A stretch of 64,000 bases of DNA from Jejuia sp. UBA6058 (GTDB lineage Bacteria; Bacteroidota; Bacteroidia; Flavobacteriales; Flavobacteriaceae). Under the pieces are notes generated by a model, which was given only the letters and a program-made list of their open reading frames with translations, was not told where the DNA came from and did no database searches. Shown piece by piece: positions 34,692-44,188 of this stretch. Where the stretch lies: contig DIYI01000015.1 in NCBI GenBank assembly GCA_002428965.1, positions 9,228 to 73,227 on the forward strand, written 5' to 3'. The position numbers were made by a program, and so were the translations under genes. The stretch's first letter is position 1. Every line of letters starts with the position of its first letter.

Positions 34692-36434
34692 ATGGCAGCG
34701 AACTCAACAGATCAATTTTTTAAAAGCACTGTTTTAGGGCATCCTTCAGGATTGTTCGTGTTGTTTTTTACCGAGATGTGGGAGCGCTTCTCGTATTATG
34801 GGATGAGGGCTCTTTTGGTTTTATTTCTAACAGCATCAATTATGGATGAAGGATGGGGATGGCCAAGGGAACACGCTATGGCACTATTTGGATCTTATGT
34901 AGGTTTAGTATATCTCTCAACAATGATGGGTGGTTATTTTGCAGATAAAATTATTGGTTTTAGATATGCTGTTTTGGTTGGTGCTTTATTGATGACTATA
35001 GGGCATGCATCTATGGCGTTTGAAACACAATGGTCAATATATTTGGGACTTAGTCTGTTGGTTATAGGGAATGGGTTTTTTAAACCGAATATGACATCCA
35101 TAATTTCTGAAATGTATAAAGATAGACCCGAAAAAAAGGATGGTGCTTATACTATTTTTTATATGGGCGTAAACGCAGGGGCATTTATAGGGATTATACT
35201 TTGTGGTTATTTAGGAGAACAAGTGGGGTGGAGCTTAGGATTTGGTCTTGCAGGAATTTTTATGCTTTTTGGATTGGTGCAGTTTTGGTTGGCTCAAGGC
35301 ATATTTGGAACTATTGGTTTAAAGCCTAAAAAAAGTGATTCAAATTCTATTGAAGCTTTGGATAAGGATAAGCGAGTGCCATTTACTAGTTGGCAGTTGG
35401 GATTAATAATAGTTATGGTAACCTTGGGATTATTATGGATAGTTAATGCGCCAGCTGCAACAATTACAGGAGGGGGTGTAAATATTTTTGATTTTTTGGG
35501 AAGCCAAGGTAACACTATTGCAATTCTAACCGCATTAACAATGTTTGTTGTATTACTTGTTTATCGATTTACTCAATATTCTAAAATAACAAGAGATAGG
35601 CTAATTGCAGTAACTTTTTTTTCGCTGTTATCAGTTTTCTTTTGGGCGATTTTTGAGCAATCACCTGGGACTTTGACCATTTTTGCGAATGATTACACGG
35701 ATAGAAGTTTAAGCGGTACATCGGCGAATATATTTAGATTAGTTAATTCTTGTATGGTCGTTATTCCTCTAGTAATAATAACATGGGTTCTGTATCTTCT
35801 TTTTAGGCAGACTTTTGGGAAATATAAATGGGCTAATTTAGTTTTAAGTCTAAGTTTTGTTATTGTATGGAGTATTGCAATATGGATGTTAATCAATCAA
35901 TTTCAGGATGATAAATTAGAAATACCAGCTTCATGGTTTGCTAGTTTAAATTCTTTATATATTATTACTCTAGCGCCATTATTCTCAAAATGGTGGGAAA
36001 GTAAATATAATCCTCCTGCAAATATGAAATACGCTATTGGCATGTTTTTATTGGCGTTGGGTATGGCATGTGTGGCTTTTGGGGCTACGGGTATTGAAGC
36101 GGGAGCTAAAACAGCTTCAGTAAGTATTATATGGCTTATATTGGTTTATTTGTTTCATACTATGGGAGAGTTATGTATATCTCCTGTATCGCTGTCATAT
36201 GTTAGTAAATTGGTTCCTGCCCGAATGATTGCATTTATGTTTGGATTATATTACTTGGCTGTAGCTATTGGGATGAAAGGCGCAGGTGTTTTCGGTGAAA
36301 ATGTAGATAAAGTAGCTGATGAAAATGGGATTAGTTATTTTTTCTGGATGTTAACCCTGGTTTCATTAGTTGTGGCGGCATTTGCTGTTGTTATAGGACC
36401 AGTAATTAAAAAACTAATGCATGGTGTACGTTAA
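34692..36434 (+). CDS. POT-family proton-coupled oligopeptide transporter 2
   Basis: A 580-residue paralogue of the preceding transporter with FTEMWERFSYYGMRALL near residue 27 and TIFYMGVNAGAFIGIILCGY as the POT signature. It is longer, chiefly through an insertion near residues 210-280 that includes the 'GLKPKKSDSNSIEALDKDKR' cytoplasmic loop. It starts 27 nt after the first copy and is followed by a terminator, so DPP-IV and both transporters probably form one operon. Different peptide preferences for the two are possible but not visible. Confidence 0.93.
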   Translation: MAANSTDQFFKSTVLGHPSGLFVLFFTEMWERFSYYGMRALLVLFLTASIMDEGWGWPREHAMALFGSYVGLVYLSTMMGGYFADKIIGFRYAVLVGALLMTIGHASMAFETQWSIYLGLSLLVIGNGFFKPNMTSIISEMYKDRPEKKDGAYTIFYMGVNAGAFIGIILCGYLGEQVGWSLGFGLAGIFMLFGLVQFWLAQGIFGTIGLKPKKSDSNSIEALDKDKRVPFTSWQLGLIIVMVTLGLLWIVNAPAATITGGGVNIFDFLGSQGNTIAILTALTMFVVLLVYRFTQYSKITRDRLIAVTFFSLLSVFFWAIFEQSPGTLTIFANDYTDRSLSGTSANIFRLVNSCMVVIPLVIITWVLYLLFRQTFGKYKWANLVLSLSFVIVWSIAIWMLINQFQDDKLEIPASWFASLNSLYIITLAPLFSKWWESKYNPPANMKYAIGMFLLALGMACVAFGATGIEAGAKTASVSIIWLILVYLFHTMGELCISPVSLSYVSKLVPARMIAFMFGLYYLAVAIGMKGAGVFGENVDKVADENGISYFFWMLTLVSLVVAAFAVVIGPVIKKLMHGVR

Positions 36435-36461
36435 TTGAAAAATCATTTAAAAATCAATAAA

Positions 36462-36488
36462 ATAGTCTCAAATTCGAGGCTTTTTTTG
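36462..36488 (+). terminator. Terminator after the peptide transporters
   Basis: AGTCTC and GAGGCT pair (one G-T) around AAATTC and are followed by TTTTTTT. It ends the peptidase-transporter operon. Confidence 0.7.
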
Positions 36489-36518
36489 TAAGTTCGGTAG
36501 AATTTTTGCAACAAATCG

Positions 36519-37070
36519 ATGATGAAAAAGTTAGTTTTATTAATAGCAATTGCAGTTTTTACTGGTATTTCAGCAATAGCTCAAGAGATTAATTGGGTGT
36601 CTTTAGATGAGGCTTTAAAACTTCAAAAAGAAAACCCCAAAAAAATAATGATGGACGTTTACACCGTATGGTGCGGGCCGTGTAAAATGTTAGATAGAAA
36701 TACGTTCCACAACGCCGATGTAGTAGAATATGTAAATAAAAATTACTACGCAGTAAAGTTTAATGGAGAAGGGAATGACGTTGTAAAATTTAATAGCAGA
36801 ACATTTTCAAATCCGAATTATGATGCTACCAAGGCTATGAGAAGGAATAGTCCTCATGAGCTAACTAGGTATTTACGAGTAAGTGCATATCCAACAGTTG
36901 TGTTTTTTGATGAGAATGCTCAGGTTATAGCGCCAATACAAGGTTATCAGCAACCAAAGCAATTAGAGTTGTATCTCAAAATGTTCAAGAATGACGATCA
37001 TAAAAGTATAACTACTCAGGAAGAATTTAATACCTATTATAAGGCGTTTACACCGAATTTTCAAGGATAA
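36519..37070 (+). CDS. Exported thioredoxin-like protein
   Basis: A 183-residue protein with a signal peptide (MMKKLVLLIAIAVFTGISAI then AQ) and a thioredoxin fold bearing the active site VWCGPCKML around residues 50-58. A helix-rich insertion (~75-115) separates the active site from the cis-proline region SAYPTVVFF. Periplasmic thiol-disulfide reductase or disulfide-isomerase activity is likely, but the physiological partner is unknown. It ends 6 nt before the convergent comEC gene. Confidence 0.88.
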   Translation: MMKKLVLLIAIAVFTGISAIAQEINWVSLDEALKLQKENPKKIMMDVYTVWCGPCKMLDRNTFHNADVVEYVNKNYYAVKFNGEGNDVVKFNSRTFSNPNYDATKAMRRNSPHELTRYLRVSAYPTVVFFDENAQVIAPIQGYQQPKQLELYLKMFKNDDHKSITTQEEFNTYYKAFTPNFQG

Positions 37071-37076
37071 ATTATA

Positions 37077-39116
37077 TTAGTAGTTAATAACAAAAGCTCC
37101 CTTTTTACTAGTTTGGTGAAAAGGGAGTTCTTTTTTACTGCATATGGCTTCCCAGTGCTCTATATAAGACTTGTAATTACTACCATCTGCAATTATTTGT
37201 TTTGGTTGTAAAGAATCAATTAGACGGTTTAAATTAATCTTTGGAGATTGTCTTAATAATACATAATCAGCATTAAATGAGTCTGCATTGCAAATACCTA
37301 AACTGTCTATTACAAGCAAATTATTATCATTTAAAGCGTAAACAGTTGCTATACTTTCTTTTACGCTATTAGAAATTTGATGTTTTACCTTAAAGTCTTT
37401 AATTATATTATTAGTGGTCTCAGTAATACTATCAAAATCATTTGAAATAGTAATAGTATTATTGAAGATGTTACCAATCAAAGTGTGACGACTTTTATGG
37501 AAAACGATAAGCTGTTTGTTAGGCTTATTCCATTTACCATATAAAAAAACAGATTGCAATAGTATTATGCCTAATAACAGAAGTCTTAAACTTCTAAAAT
37601 TCTTTCGAAAGCCAAAGTTGAAAAATGAGATTATAACTAAATAAAATGATATAACGTGGAGCATACTAAAGGGAATTTCTTTAAATAAAAAAGCTTCCTG
37701 ATGTGCTACCCAGTTTACAAAGTTGTTCATCCAACTTATTACGGAGCCAAAAGCTATTGCCAAAAAATTTGGTAGAGCATTTAGAGCTGCAAGTATAATA
37801 ACCAAAATTCCGAAACCTAAAATAATACCAAGAAGAGGGATTATTACTAAATTGGATATAAAAAACAGCGCTGGAAACTGATGAAAATAATACAGGCTTA
37901 TGGGAATAATACCAAATTGTGCCGCAATAGTAATGGTAAATGTATGCCAATATGTATCTAAAATCCAGTTTTTAGGTTGCCATAGTTTATAAAACAACGG
38001 GTCTAAAGTTACTATTGAAAAAACGGCTGCATAACTTAATTGAAAACCAACATCAAAAATAAATAAAGGTTTAAAGAGCAGAAGTACAAAAATAGATATA
38101 GCAAGTGTATTATAGATATTGGTTGGTCTTTTTAAATTTATCCCTATTGTAACAATGCTAAACATAGTTACTGCTCGTGTAACCGATGCTGAAAGACCTG
38201 CAATAATAGCAAAACTCCAAAGGATGAAAATGAGAATACAAGCTTTTATTAGTTTACCGTGTTTTAACTTTTCTAGTGGACGAAAGAGATAATTTAGAAT
38301 GATTAAAATAATACCAATATGTAAACCAGAAATTGCCAAGATATGTATGGCCCCTGCATTGGTGTAACTTTTGTAAACTTCTTCGCTAATGTCTTGTCTT
38401 TGACCTAGTAGTAAGGCATTTATAATTGCTAGTTCGTCATTACTAAAATTATATTTATTAAGTTTTGATGTGATATAATTTCTAATCGTGTTGGCTATAC
38501 CAAAGAGTGTGGTTTTTTTAGAAGTTACCAAAAATAAGGAGGAGTAATTTACAAAGAGCTGGTGATAGATATACTGCTTTTTAAGGTAAGTTTTGTAATC
38601 AAATTGACCAGGGTTTAGTGGATGAATTAAAGTTTTAAAGTCGGTTTTAACCACATAAGCCTTATCTACCTTTAATAGTTTACGCAAGCTGTCTTTTTTG
38701 ATGTTAAGCAAAGATTTTCCAGTTACTTTTTTGTCATCCACCTTTATAAAATCTATTACATATTTATCATAGTATTTACCAGATTTTAATACTTCACTAA
38801 TCCTAAACGTTATAGTGGTATTATCGCTTTCTTTTGTTTTAATGTTATGGATATAATGGCTTTTATGATTTTTTTGATCATGTAGATTTACGGTTAAGAC
38901 GCCCATCTGTATTATTGCTAAATAGGCAATTAGGCCAAACCAAATGTTTTGGCGAAACTGATTTTTGTTTTTTAAATATAAAACTGCAAGTATTAATAGA
39001 AGTAGTACTGAAAATATAACTGAAACGCTTGCAGAAATTTCAATGAAATACCCTAAAATAATACCTAAAATTAGGAAAAGGGTAAGTTTTATAATTGTAA
39101 AATTAAGCAGCTTCAT
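37077..39116 (-). CDS. ComEC/Rec2-family DNA-uptake membrane protein without metal-binding motif
   Basis: A 679-residue polytopic protein with an N-terminal DUF4131 region (residues ~1-190) and the ComEC competence channel domain (~230-490; 'NALLLGQRQDISEEVYKSYT' and 'AGAIHILAISGLHIGIILII' are diagnostic). ComEC passes single-stranded DNA through the inner membrane. The C-terminal ~150 residues retain traces of a metallo-beta-lactamase fold (IIADGSNY) but no HxHxDH motif, so the nuclease activity present in some ComEC proteins is not expected. Such short forms are usual in flavobacteria as I recall. Confidence 0.9.
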   Translation of the reverse strand: MKLLNFTIIKLTLFLILGIILGYFIEISASVSVIFSVLLLLILAVLYLKNKNQFRQNIWFGLIAYLAIIQMGVLTVNLHDQKNHKSHYIHNIKTKESDNTTITFRISEVLKSGKYYDKYVIDFIKVDDKKVTGKSLLNIKKDSLRKLLKVDKAYVVKTDFKTLIHPLNPGQFDYKTYLKKQYIYHQLFVNYSSLFLVTSKKTTLFGIANTIRNYITSKLNKYNFSNDELAIINALLLGQRQDISEEVYKSYTNAGAIHILAISGLHIGIILIILNYLFRPLEKLKHGKLIKACILIFILWSFAIIAGLSASVTRAVTMFSIVTIGINLKRPTNIYNTLAISIFVLLLFKPLFIFDVGFQLSYAAVFSIVTLDPLFYKLWQPKNWILDTYWHTFTITIAAQFGIIPISLYYFHQFPALFFISNLVIIPLLGIILGFGILVIILAALNALPNFLAIAFGSVISWMNNFVNWVAHQEAFLFKEIPFSMLHVISFYLVIISFFNFGFRKNFRSLRLLLLGIILLQSVFLYGKWNKPNKQLIVFHKSRHTLIGNIFNNTITISNDFDSITETTNNIIKDFKVKHQISNSVKESIATVYALNDNNLLVIDSLGICNADSFNADYVLLRQSPKINLNRLIDSLQPKQIIADGSNYKSYIEHWEAICSKKELPFHQTSKKGAFVINY

Positions 39117-39139
39117 TAAGGCTCAATTTACTAAAATAA

Positions 39140-39688
39140 CTACAATACATGGCGCGCTTCAACAAATGCCGACTGCCAATAGGCTTCATTTAATGAGGAA
39201 ATAATAACGCCTTTTGAAGACGTGGCGTGAATAAAGATAATGGCATTATCTCTTATGTCTACCACTAAGCCAACATGATTAATGGAGTTTCTACGATTTT
39301 TGCCAGTTTTGAAAAAAAGCAAATCTCCTTTTAGAACGTCTTTAAGGTTTATTCTGACACCTTTTTTCGCCATATCTCTAGAAATTCTAGGAAGGTACAC
39401 TTGATGTGCTCTAAAGGATTCAAAAACCAAACCAGAACAGTCCATGCCGCGTTTTGTGGTGCCTCCCCACTTATACCGCGTGCCTAGAAATTGCTTAGAA
39501 TAATCTATGATTTGAGATGATTTTAAGATGGGATCTTTTTTCTCTTTTTTGTTCGAAGTATTGGGTAATTCCGAAGGAGCATCTACTTGTTCTACTTTTT
39601 GTTTTTTAGTAACAACTTTTGGACGCTTAGACGATTTGCAATTACTAAAGCAAATTATAATAATTAATAGAAAGAGATGTTTTTTCAT
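39140..39688 (-). CDS. NlpC/P60 (C40) cell-wall peptidase, lipoprotein
   Basis: A 182-residue lipoprotein (MKKHLFLLIIIICFSNC, lipobox cysteine 17) with a charged linker (residues 20-55) and a C-terminal NlpC/P60 domain. The catalytic cysteine lies in GMDCSGLVFESF, the histidine in SINHVGLVVD, and a third polar residue in IFIHATSS. Enzymes of this family cut gamma-D-Glu-mDAP or related bonds in peptidoglycan. It sits between comEC and lpxB on the minus strand, with 6 nt to lpxB. Confidence 0.9.
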   Translation of the reverse strand: MKKHLFLLIIIICFSNCKSSKRPKVVTKKQKVEQVDAPSELPNTSNKKEKKDPILKSSQIIDYSKQFLGTRYKWGGTTKRGMDCSGLVFESFRAHQVYLPRISRDMAKKGVRINLKDVLKGDLLFFKTGKNRRNSINHVGLVVDIRDNAIIFIHATSSKGVIISSLNEAYWQSAFVEARHVL

Positions 39689-39694
39689 TAAAGA

Positions 39695-40807
39695 TCATGC
39701 TTTTATGGCGTCGTAAATCAATTTAGCGGTTTTCTCACTTGCGCCTTTACCTCCTAATTTCTGTTCCAATTCGTAGTAGTTTTGAAACATTTCTTTTCGG
39801 TTGTCTCTATCAAGTATGCGCTCCAATTCTCCTTTTAATCGTTTTTTATTAAAATCATTTTGAATAAGCTCGGTAACTACTTCTTTATCCATCACCAAAT
39901 TCACAAGTGAAATAAATTTCAAGGTGATAATGCGTTTAGCAATATGATAGGAAATAGCACTTCCTTTATAACAAACCACTTGAGGTACTTTAAATAAAGC
40001 GGTCTCCAAGGTGGCTGTTCCTGAAGTTACTAATGCCGCATAAGATTCACCTAATAAATCATAAGTTTTATTGGATATGAACCCAACGTTTTTATTTTTG
40101 ATAATGGATTGGTAAAATTCAAAATCTTGACTAGGGGCACCGCCAATTACAAATTGATAGTCTGGAAAATCATCAATTGAACTCAACATTACAGAAAGCA
40201 TTTTGGTAATCTCTTGCTTTCTACTACCTGGTAATAGTGCAATAATGGGTTTATCGTTTAATTGATGTTGCGCTCTAAATTTTTTCTCATCAATAGGTGT
40301 ACGATTAGCTATGGCATCAATTAATGGATGACCAACAAATTCAACTTCGTAATCGTACTTTTTATAAAAGGGTTTCACAAACGGTAGAATTACAAACATG
40401 TTATCGATGTCTCGCTTAATAGCTTTAACTCTGCTTGCTCTGGATGCCCAAACCTGTGGTGAGATATAATAATTTGTTCTAAAACCCTGCTCCTTTGCCC
40501 ATTTGGCAATTCTAAGGTTAAACCCAGAATTATCAATAAATACTATAGCATCAGGGTTAAAGTTGACAATGTCCGATTTGCAAAAGGAAATTAACTTGAA
40601 GATTTTTCTAATATTAAGAAGCACTTCAGTAAACCCCATAAAAGCTCTTTCCTTGTAGTGCTTTACCAAATGTGCACCTGCTTCCTCCATTAAATCGCCT
40701 CCCCAACATCTAATATTGGCTTTGTCGTCAACTTTTAATAATGCTTTAATAAGATTGGAGCCATGTAAATCTCCAGAAGCTTCACCTGCAAGGAAATAGT
40801 ACTTCAT
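39695..40807 (-). CDS. lpxB: Lipid-A-disaccharide synthase
   Basis: LpxB (GT19) joins UDP-diacylglucosamine and lipid X to give the lipid A disaccharide at the inner membrane. The 370-residue product begins MKYYFLAGEASGDLHGSNLI, the family's N-terminal motif, and includes 'YISPQVWASRASRVKAIKRD', 'PFYKKYDYEVEFVGHPLIDA', 'ALLPGSRKQEI' and 'TSGTATLETALFKVPQVVCY', all standard LpxB segments. The length fits the family. It is followed after 6 nt by the C40 peptidase and preceded by a small membrane protein and surE, a grouping conserved in many flavobacteria. Confidence 0.96.
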   Translation of the reverse strand: MKYYFLAGEASGDLHGSNLIKALLKVDDKANIRCWGGDLMEEAGAHLVKHYKERAFMGFTEVLLNIRKIFKLISFCKSDIVNFNPDAIVFIDNSGFNLRIAKWAKEQGFRTNYYISPQVWASRASRVKAIKRDIDNMFVILPFVKPFYKKYDYEVEFVGHPLIDAIANRTPIDEKKFRAQHQLNDKPIIALLPGSRKQEITKMLSVMLSSIDDFPDYQFVIGGAPSQDFEFYQSIIKNKNVGFISNKTYDLLGESYAALVTSGTATLETALFKVPQVVCYKGSAISYHIAKRIITLKFISLVNLVMDKEVVTELIQNDFNKKRLKGELERILDRDNRKEMFQNYYELEQKLGGKGASEKTAKLIYDAIKA

Positions 40808-40812
40808 TTCAA

Positions 40813-41100
40813 TTAAAACAGTTTAATTACAAAAGTAATAACGGCAATAAAGACTGTAATGATCAAAACACCTCTGGCGCGATAATCTTGTCTTTTTCTT
40901 ATAAATGCAAAGAAAGCAATAAGGTTTAAAATAGCACCAAGACTCATTATTTGCCCTATTGAACCTTCTGATACAGAGGTTTGGATGGCAGAGACTAAAT
41001 CATAACCCTTTAGCTTTCCAATGATAAAAGATGCTACAATAAAGCCAATGGCGTTGCAAATAAAACCTACCAGTATGCCAATAAAAATGTCTTTCTTCAT
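40813..41100 (-). CDS. Small membrane protein between surE and lpxB
   Basis: A 95-residue protein with three hydrophobic segments (residues ~5-27, 48-66 and 76-93) and a short amphipathic region between the first two. It is separated from surE by 0 nt and from lpxB by 5 nt, so it is part of the same operon. I do not recognise its function; the position suggests an envelope role. Confidence 0.8.
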   Translation of the reverse strand: MKKDIFIGILVGFICNAIGFIVASFIIGKLKGYDLVSAIQTSVSEGSIGQIMSLGAILNLIAFFAFIRKRQDYRARGVLIITVFIAVITFVIKLF

Positions 41101-41874
41101 TTATTTAAAATTCCAAGTGTTTAATGTTTTTATGGAGTTATAGGCTGTCATGTCAAATTGTACAGGTACAACAGATACATAACCATTTTCTAAGGCCCAT
41201 TCATCGGTGTCTTCACCATTATCTAAATTAACGAACTTACCCGAAAGCCAATAATAATCTTTACCCATAGGGTTGGTGCGTTTATCAAACTGCTCTACCC
41301 AATTACCCATGGCTTGTCTACATATTTTTATACCCTTAATATCAGCTTCTGGAATATTTGGAATGTTTACATTCAGCACCGTTCCGTTTTGCAAACCATT
41401 TTCTAACACGTTTTCGGTAATACGCTTAACAAACGCTTTAGAAGCTTCAAAATTTGCACTCCAACTATAATCTAATAGTGAAAAACCAATAGCAGGTATA
41501 CCCTCGATACCAGCTTCAACAGCCGCACTCATTGTGCCAGAATAAATTACATTGATTGATGAGTTAGAGCCATGATTAATCCCAGAAACACAGATATCGG
41601 GCTTACGTTTCAAAATCTCTCGAACAGCAAGTTTTACGCAATCTGCTGGAGTACCAGAACACGTGTAAGCCAAATGGGTTTGATCTTGCACATCTACCTG
41701 TGTAACATAAAGAGTTGCATCTACGGTAATTGCATGTCCCTTACCACTTTGTGGGCTGTCGGGAGCCACCACCACAACATCACCAATACTTAACATTACT
41801 TCAATTAAAGTTTGTATTCCTGGAGCGGTAATACCATCATCATTCGTTACTAAAATTAACGGCTTTTGAGACAT
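41101..41874 (-). CDS. surE: 5'/3'-nucleotidase SurE
   Basis: SurE removes phosphate from nucleoside monophosphates and short polyphosphates, with roles in stress survival. The 257-residue protein opens with LILVTNDDGITAPGI, whose paired aspartates bind the metal, followed by VAPDSPQSGKGHAIT (phosphate-binding region) and SGINHGSNSSINVIYSGTMS with the conserved asparagine and serine. Length and motif order are standard. It is the first gene of the minus-strand surE-lpxB-C40-comEC group and is divergent from the processing protease. Confidence 0.96.
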   Translation of the reverse strand: MSQKPLILVTNDDGITAPGIQTLIEVMLSIGDVVVVAPDSPQSGKGHAITVDATLYVTQVDVQDQTHLAYTCSGTPADCVKLAVREILKRKPDICVSGINHGSNSSINVIYSGTMSAAVEAGIEGIPAIGFSLLDYSWSANFEASKAFVKRITENVLENGLQNGTVLNVNIPNIPEADIKGIKICRQAMGNWVEQFDKRTNPMGKDYYWLSGKFVNLDNGEDTDEWALENGYVSVVPVQFDMTAYNSIKTLNTWNFK

Positions 41875-42034
41875 AAATTAGCTTGGTTTAAAGCAATGCT
41901 AAAATACATAATTTCTTATGCAAACCCTCGTTTTACTTGGTTTAACAAAAAATTAGCGACGCGTACGTTCAATGGCACGGTTTTTTCAGTAATTTAGTCA
42001 ATCTATTAATGAACTAAATTCCTTTTTAAACGAT

Positions 42035-44182
42035 ATGAAGGCTATGATGAAAAAGAATTATAAGGTATTACTATTGTTGTTATTGTTGGCATTTGCCTCT
42101 TGCAGTTTTACTACGAAACGTTTTGATAATCCTGATAAAGATAAGGTGCTTATTCAAATTATCACTTATGTGCTCCAACAAGGTCATTTTGATCCTATTC
42201 AATTAGATGATGAATTCTCAGAAGACTTGTTTGGGGATTACATAGAACGTATGGATCCTGTGAAGCGTTACTTCTACAAGTCAGATTACGATGAGTTTTC
42301 AAAGTATAAAACAGATATAGATGATCAATTAAAAAATTTGGATGTTGCTTTTTTTAATACTGTACATACTAAAATGATGAAACGTATTGAAGAAGCGAAA
42401 ATAATTTATAAAGAAGTGCTCTCTAAGCCTTTTGATTATAGCAAAGATGAGACTTTTGATACAGACTATGATAAGATTGACTTTGTATCCAATAAAAAGG
42501 AAATGAAAGAACGTTGGAGAAAACAATTGAAATTTTCAACACTTTCTAATTATGATGATATTTTTCAGGAAGAAAAAAGAGAGAAGGAGAAAGATGAAAA
42601 TCATGTAATGAAAAGTGAAGCTGAGATTGAAAAAGAAGCAAGAGAAGCAACATTAAGATCTTTAGATATTTACTTTAATGATAATTTAGATGATCTTACA
42701 CGCGAAGATTGGTTTGAGATTTATGTGAACGCCATTGTTGAAGAATTTGATCCTCATACGTATTACATGGGATCTAAAACCAAGGAAGGCTTTGATACCC
42801 AAATGTCAGGAAAATTGGAAGGTATTGGTGCAAGATTAACGAAACGCATGGATTATATAAAGATTGTTGAGCTTATATCTGGTGGGCCTGCGTGGAGAAG
42901 TCAGTTGTTAGAGGTTGAAGATGTTATCTTAAAAGTGAAACAGGAAGACGAAGATGTGCCTGTAGATATAGTCGGTATGCGCATTAGCGATGCAATTAAA
43001 TACATAAAAGGTCCTAAGGGTACTAAAGTAACCTTAACCATTAAAAAAGTAGATGGCACAATTAAGGACATTACAATTGTTAGGGATGTTGTAGAGTTGG
43101 GAGAAACCTACGCAAAGGCTTCGGTAGTAGAGAAAGAAGATAAAAAGTTTGGAATTATTAACTTACCTCGTTTTTATGTAGATTTTAACGACTATAAAAA
43201 TCTTAATGCGGCCATTGATGTGCGTAAAGAAATCAATCGCTTAAAGAAAGAAGGAATGCAGGGTTTAATCCTCGATTTACGAAATAATGGAGGTGGATCA
43301 TTACCTGCAGTGGTTGATATGGCTGGTTTATTTATAAAAGAAGGTCCAGTGGTACAGGTGCGTTCTACAGGAATGCCAAAAGAAGTGTTAAGCGATAGAG
43401 ATGAATCTGTTGTTTGGGATGGGCCATTGGTGATCTTAGTGAATGAGTTATCGGCATCTGCTTCTGAGATTATGGCTGCTGCAATGCAAGATTATAAGCG
43501 CGCTATTGTTATAGGCAGTAAGCAAACTTACGGAAAGGGCACTGTGCAAAATGTTTATCCACTAAATAATTTAATTAAAGGTAATACACATGGAGATTTA
43601 GGAGCCCTAGCATTTACTACTCAAAAATACTATAGAATTAATGGAGGTTCTGTGCAGTTAGAAGGTGTAAAGAGTGATGTGCAAGTTCCTGGTCGTTTCA
43701 GTTTTATAGATGTAGGTGAAAAAGAAAAAGAAAATCCATTACCCTATGATGAGATTGATCCAGCAGATTATGAAACTTGGGATAATTATTTTGATTATGA
43801 CAAAGCTATTAGCAATAGTAAAGAGCGCATGAGTAAGAATGAGCAGCTGAAACTTATTGAGGAGAATGCTAAATGGGTTAAAAATCAAATTGATGAAACA
43901 GAATTTTCTTTGAATTATAAAACGTATAAAAATCAAATGGAGCTTAATGATAAGGAGGCAAGTCGCTTTGATGCCATTTCAGATTATAAAACTAATCTGT
44001 CTTTTTCAGCAACAAATTTTGATAAGCAGTTATTTGCAAGTGATACTACCAATCTTCAGGAGAAAAGAGAGCGTTGGTATAAAAGCTTAAGTAGAGATGT
44101 ATACGTAGAAGAAGCTATAAATGTATTAGAGGATTTAAAAATTGCTTATAGTATCAACAAAGTAGCTAAAGTAAAGGACTAG
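42035..44182 (+). CDS. C-terminal processing protease (Prc/Tsp, S41), lipoprotein
   Basis: A 715-residue tail-specific protease. The start could be 42035 or the Met codons at 42044/42047, after which a lipoprotein signal follows (LLLLLLAFASC). An N-terminal Prc-type helical domain (~30-240) precedes a PDZ domain (~240-330, 'GKLEGIGARL...VVELISGGPA') and the S41 catalytic core with the Ser-Lys dyad in NELSASASEIMAAAM and SKQTYGKGTVQ. A DUF3340-like C-terminal region follows. Prc enzymes trim periplasmic proteins, often cell-wall hydrolases. It is followed after 6 nt by an ABC permease. Confidence 0.92.
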   Translation: MKAMMKKNYKVLLLLLLLAFASCSFTTKRFDNPDKDKVLIQIITYVLQQGHFDPIQLDDEFSEDLFGDYIERMDPVKRYFYKSDYDEFSKYKTDIDDQLKNLDVAFFNTVHTKMMKRIEEAKIIYKEVLSKPFDYSKDETFDTDYDKIDFVSNKKEMKERWRKQLKFSTLSNYDDIFQEEKREKEKDENHVMKSEAEIEKEAREATLRSLDIYFNDNLDDLTREDWFEIYVNAIVEEFDPHTYYMGSKTKEGFDTQMSGKLEGIGARLTKRMDYIKIVELISGGPAWRSQLLEVEDVILKVKQEDEDVPVDIVGMRISDAIKYIKGPKGTKVTLTIKKVDGTIKDITIVRDVVELGETYAKASVVEKEDKKFGIINLPRFYVDFNDYKNLNAAIDVRKEINRLKKEGMQGLILDLRNNGGGSLPAVVDMAGLFIKEGPVVQVRSTGMPKEVLSDRDESVVWDGPLVILVNELSASASEIMAAAMQDYKRAIVIGSKQTYGKGTVQNVYPLNNLIKGNTHGDLGALAFTTQKYYRINGGSVQLEGVKSDVQVPGRFSFIDVGEKEKENPLPYDEIDPADYETWDNYFDYDKAISNSKERMSKNEQLKLIEENAKWVKNQIDETEFSLNYKTYKNQMELNDKEASRFDAISDYKTNLSFSATNFDKQLFASDTTNLQEKRERWYKSLSRDVYVEEAINVLEDLKIAYSINKVAKVKD

Positions 44183-44188
44183 TATTTG

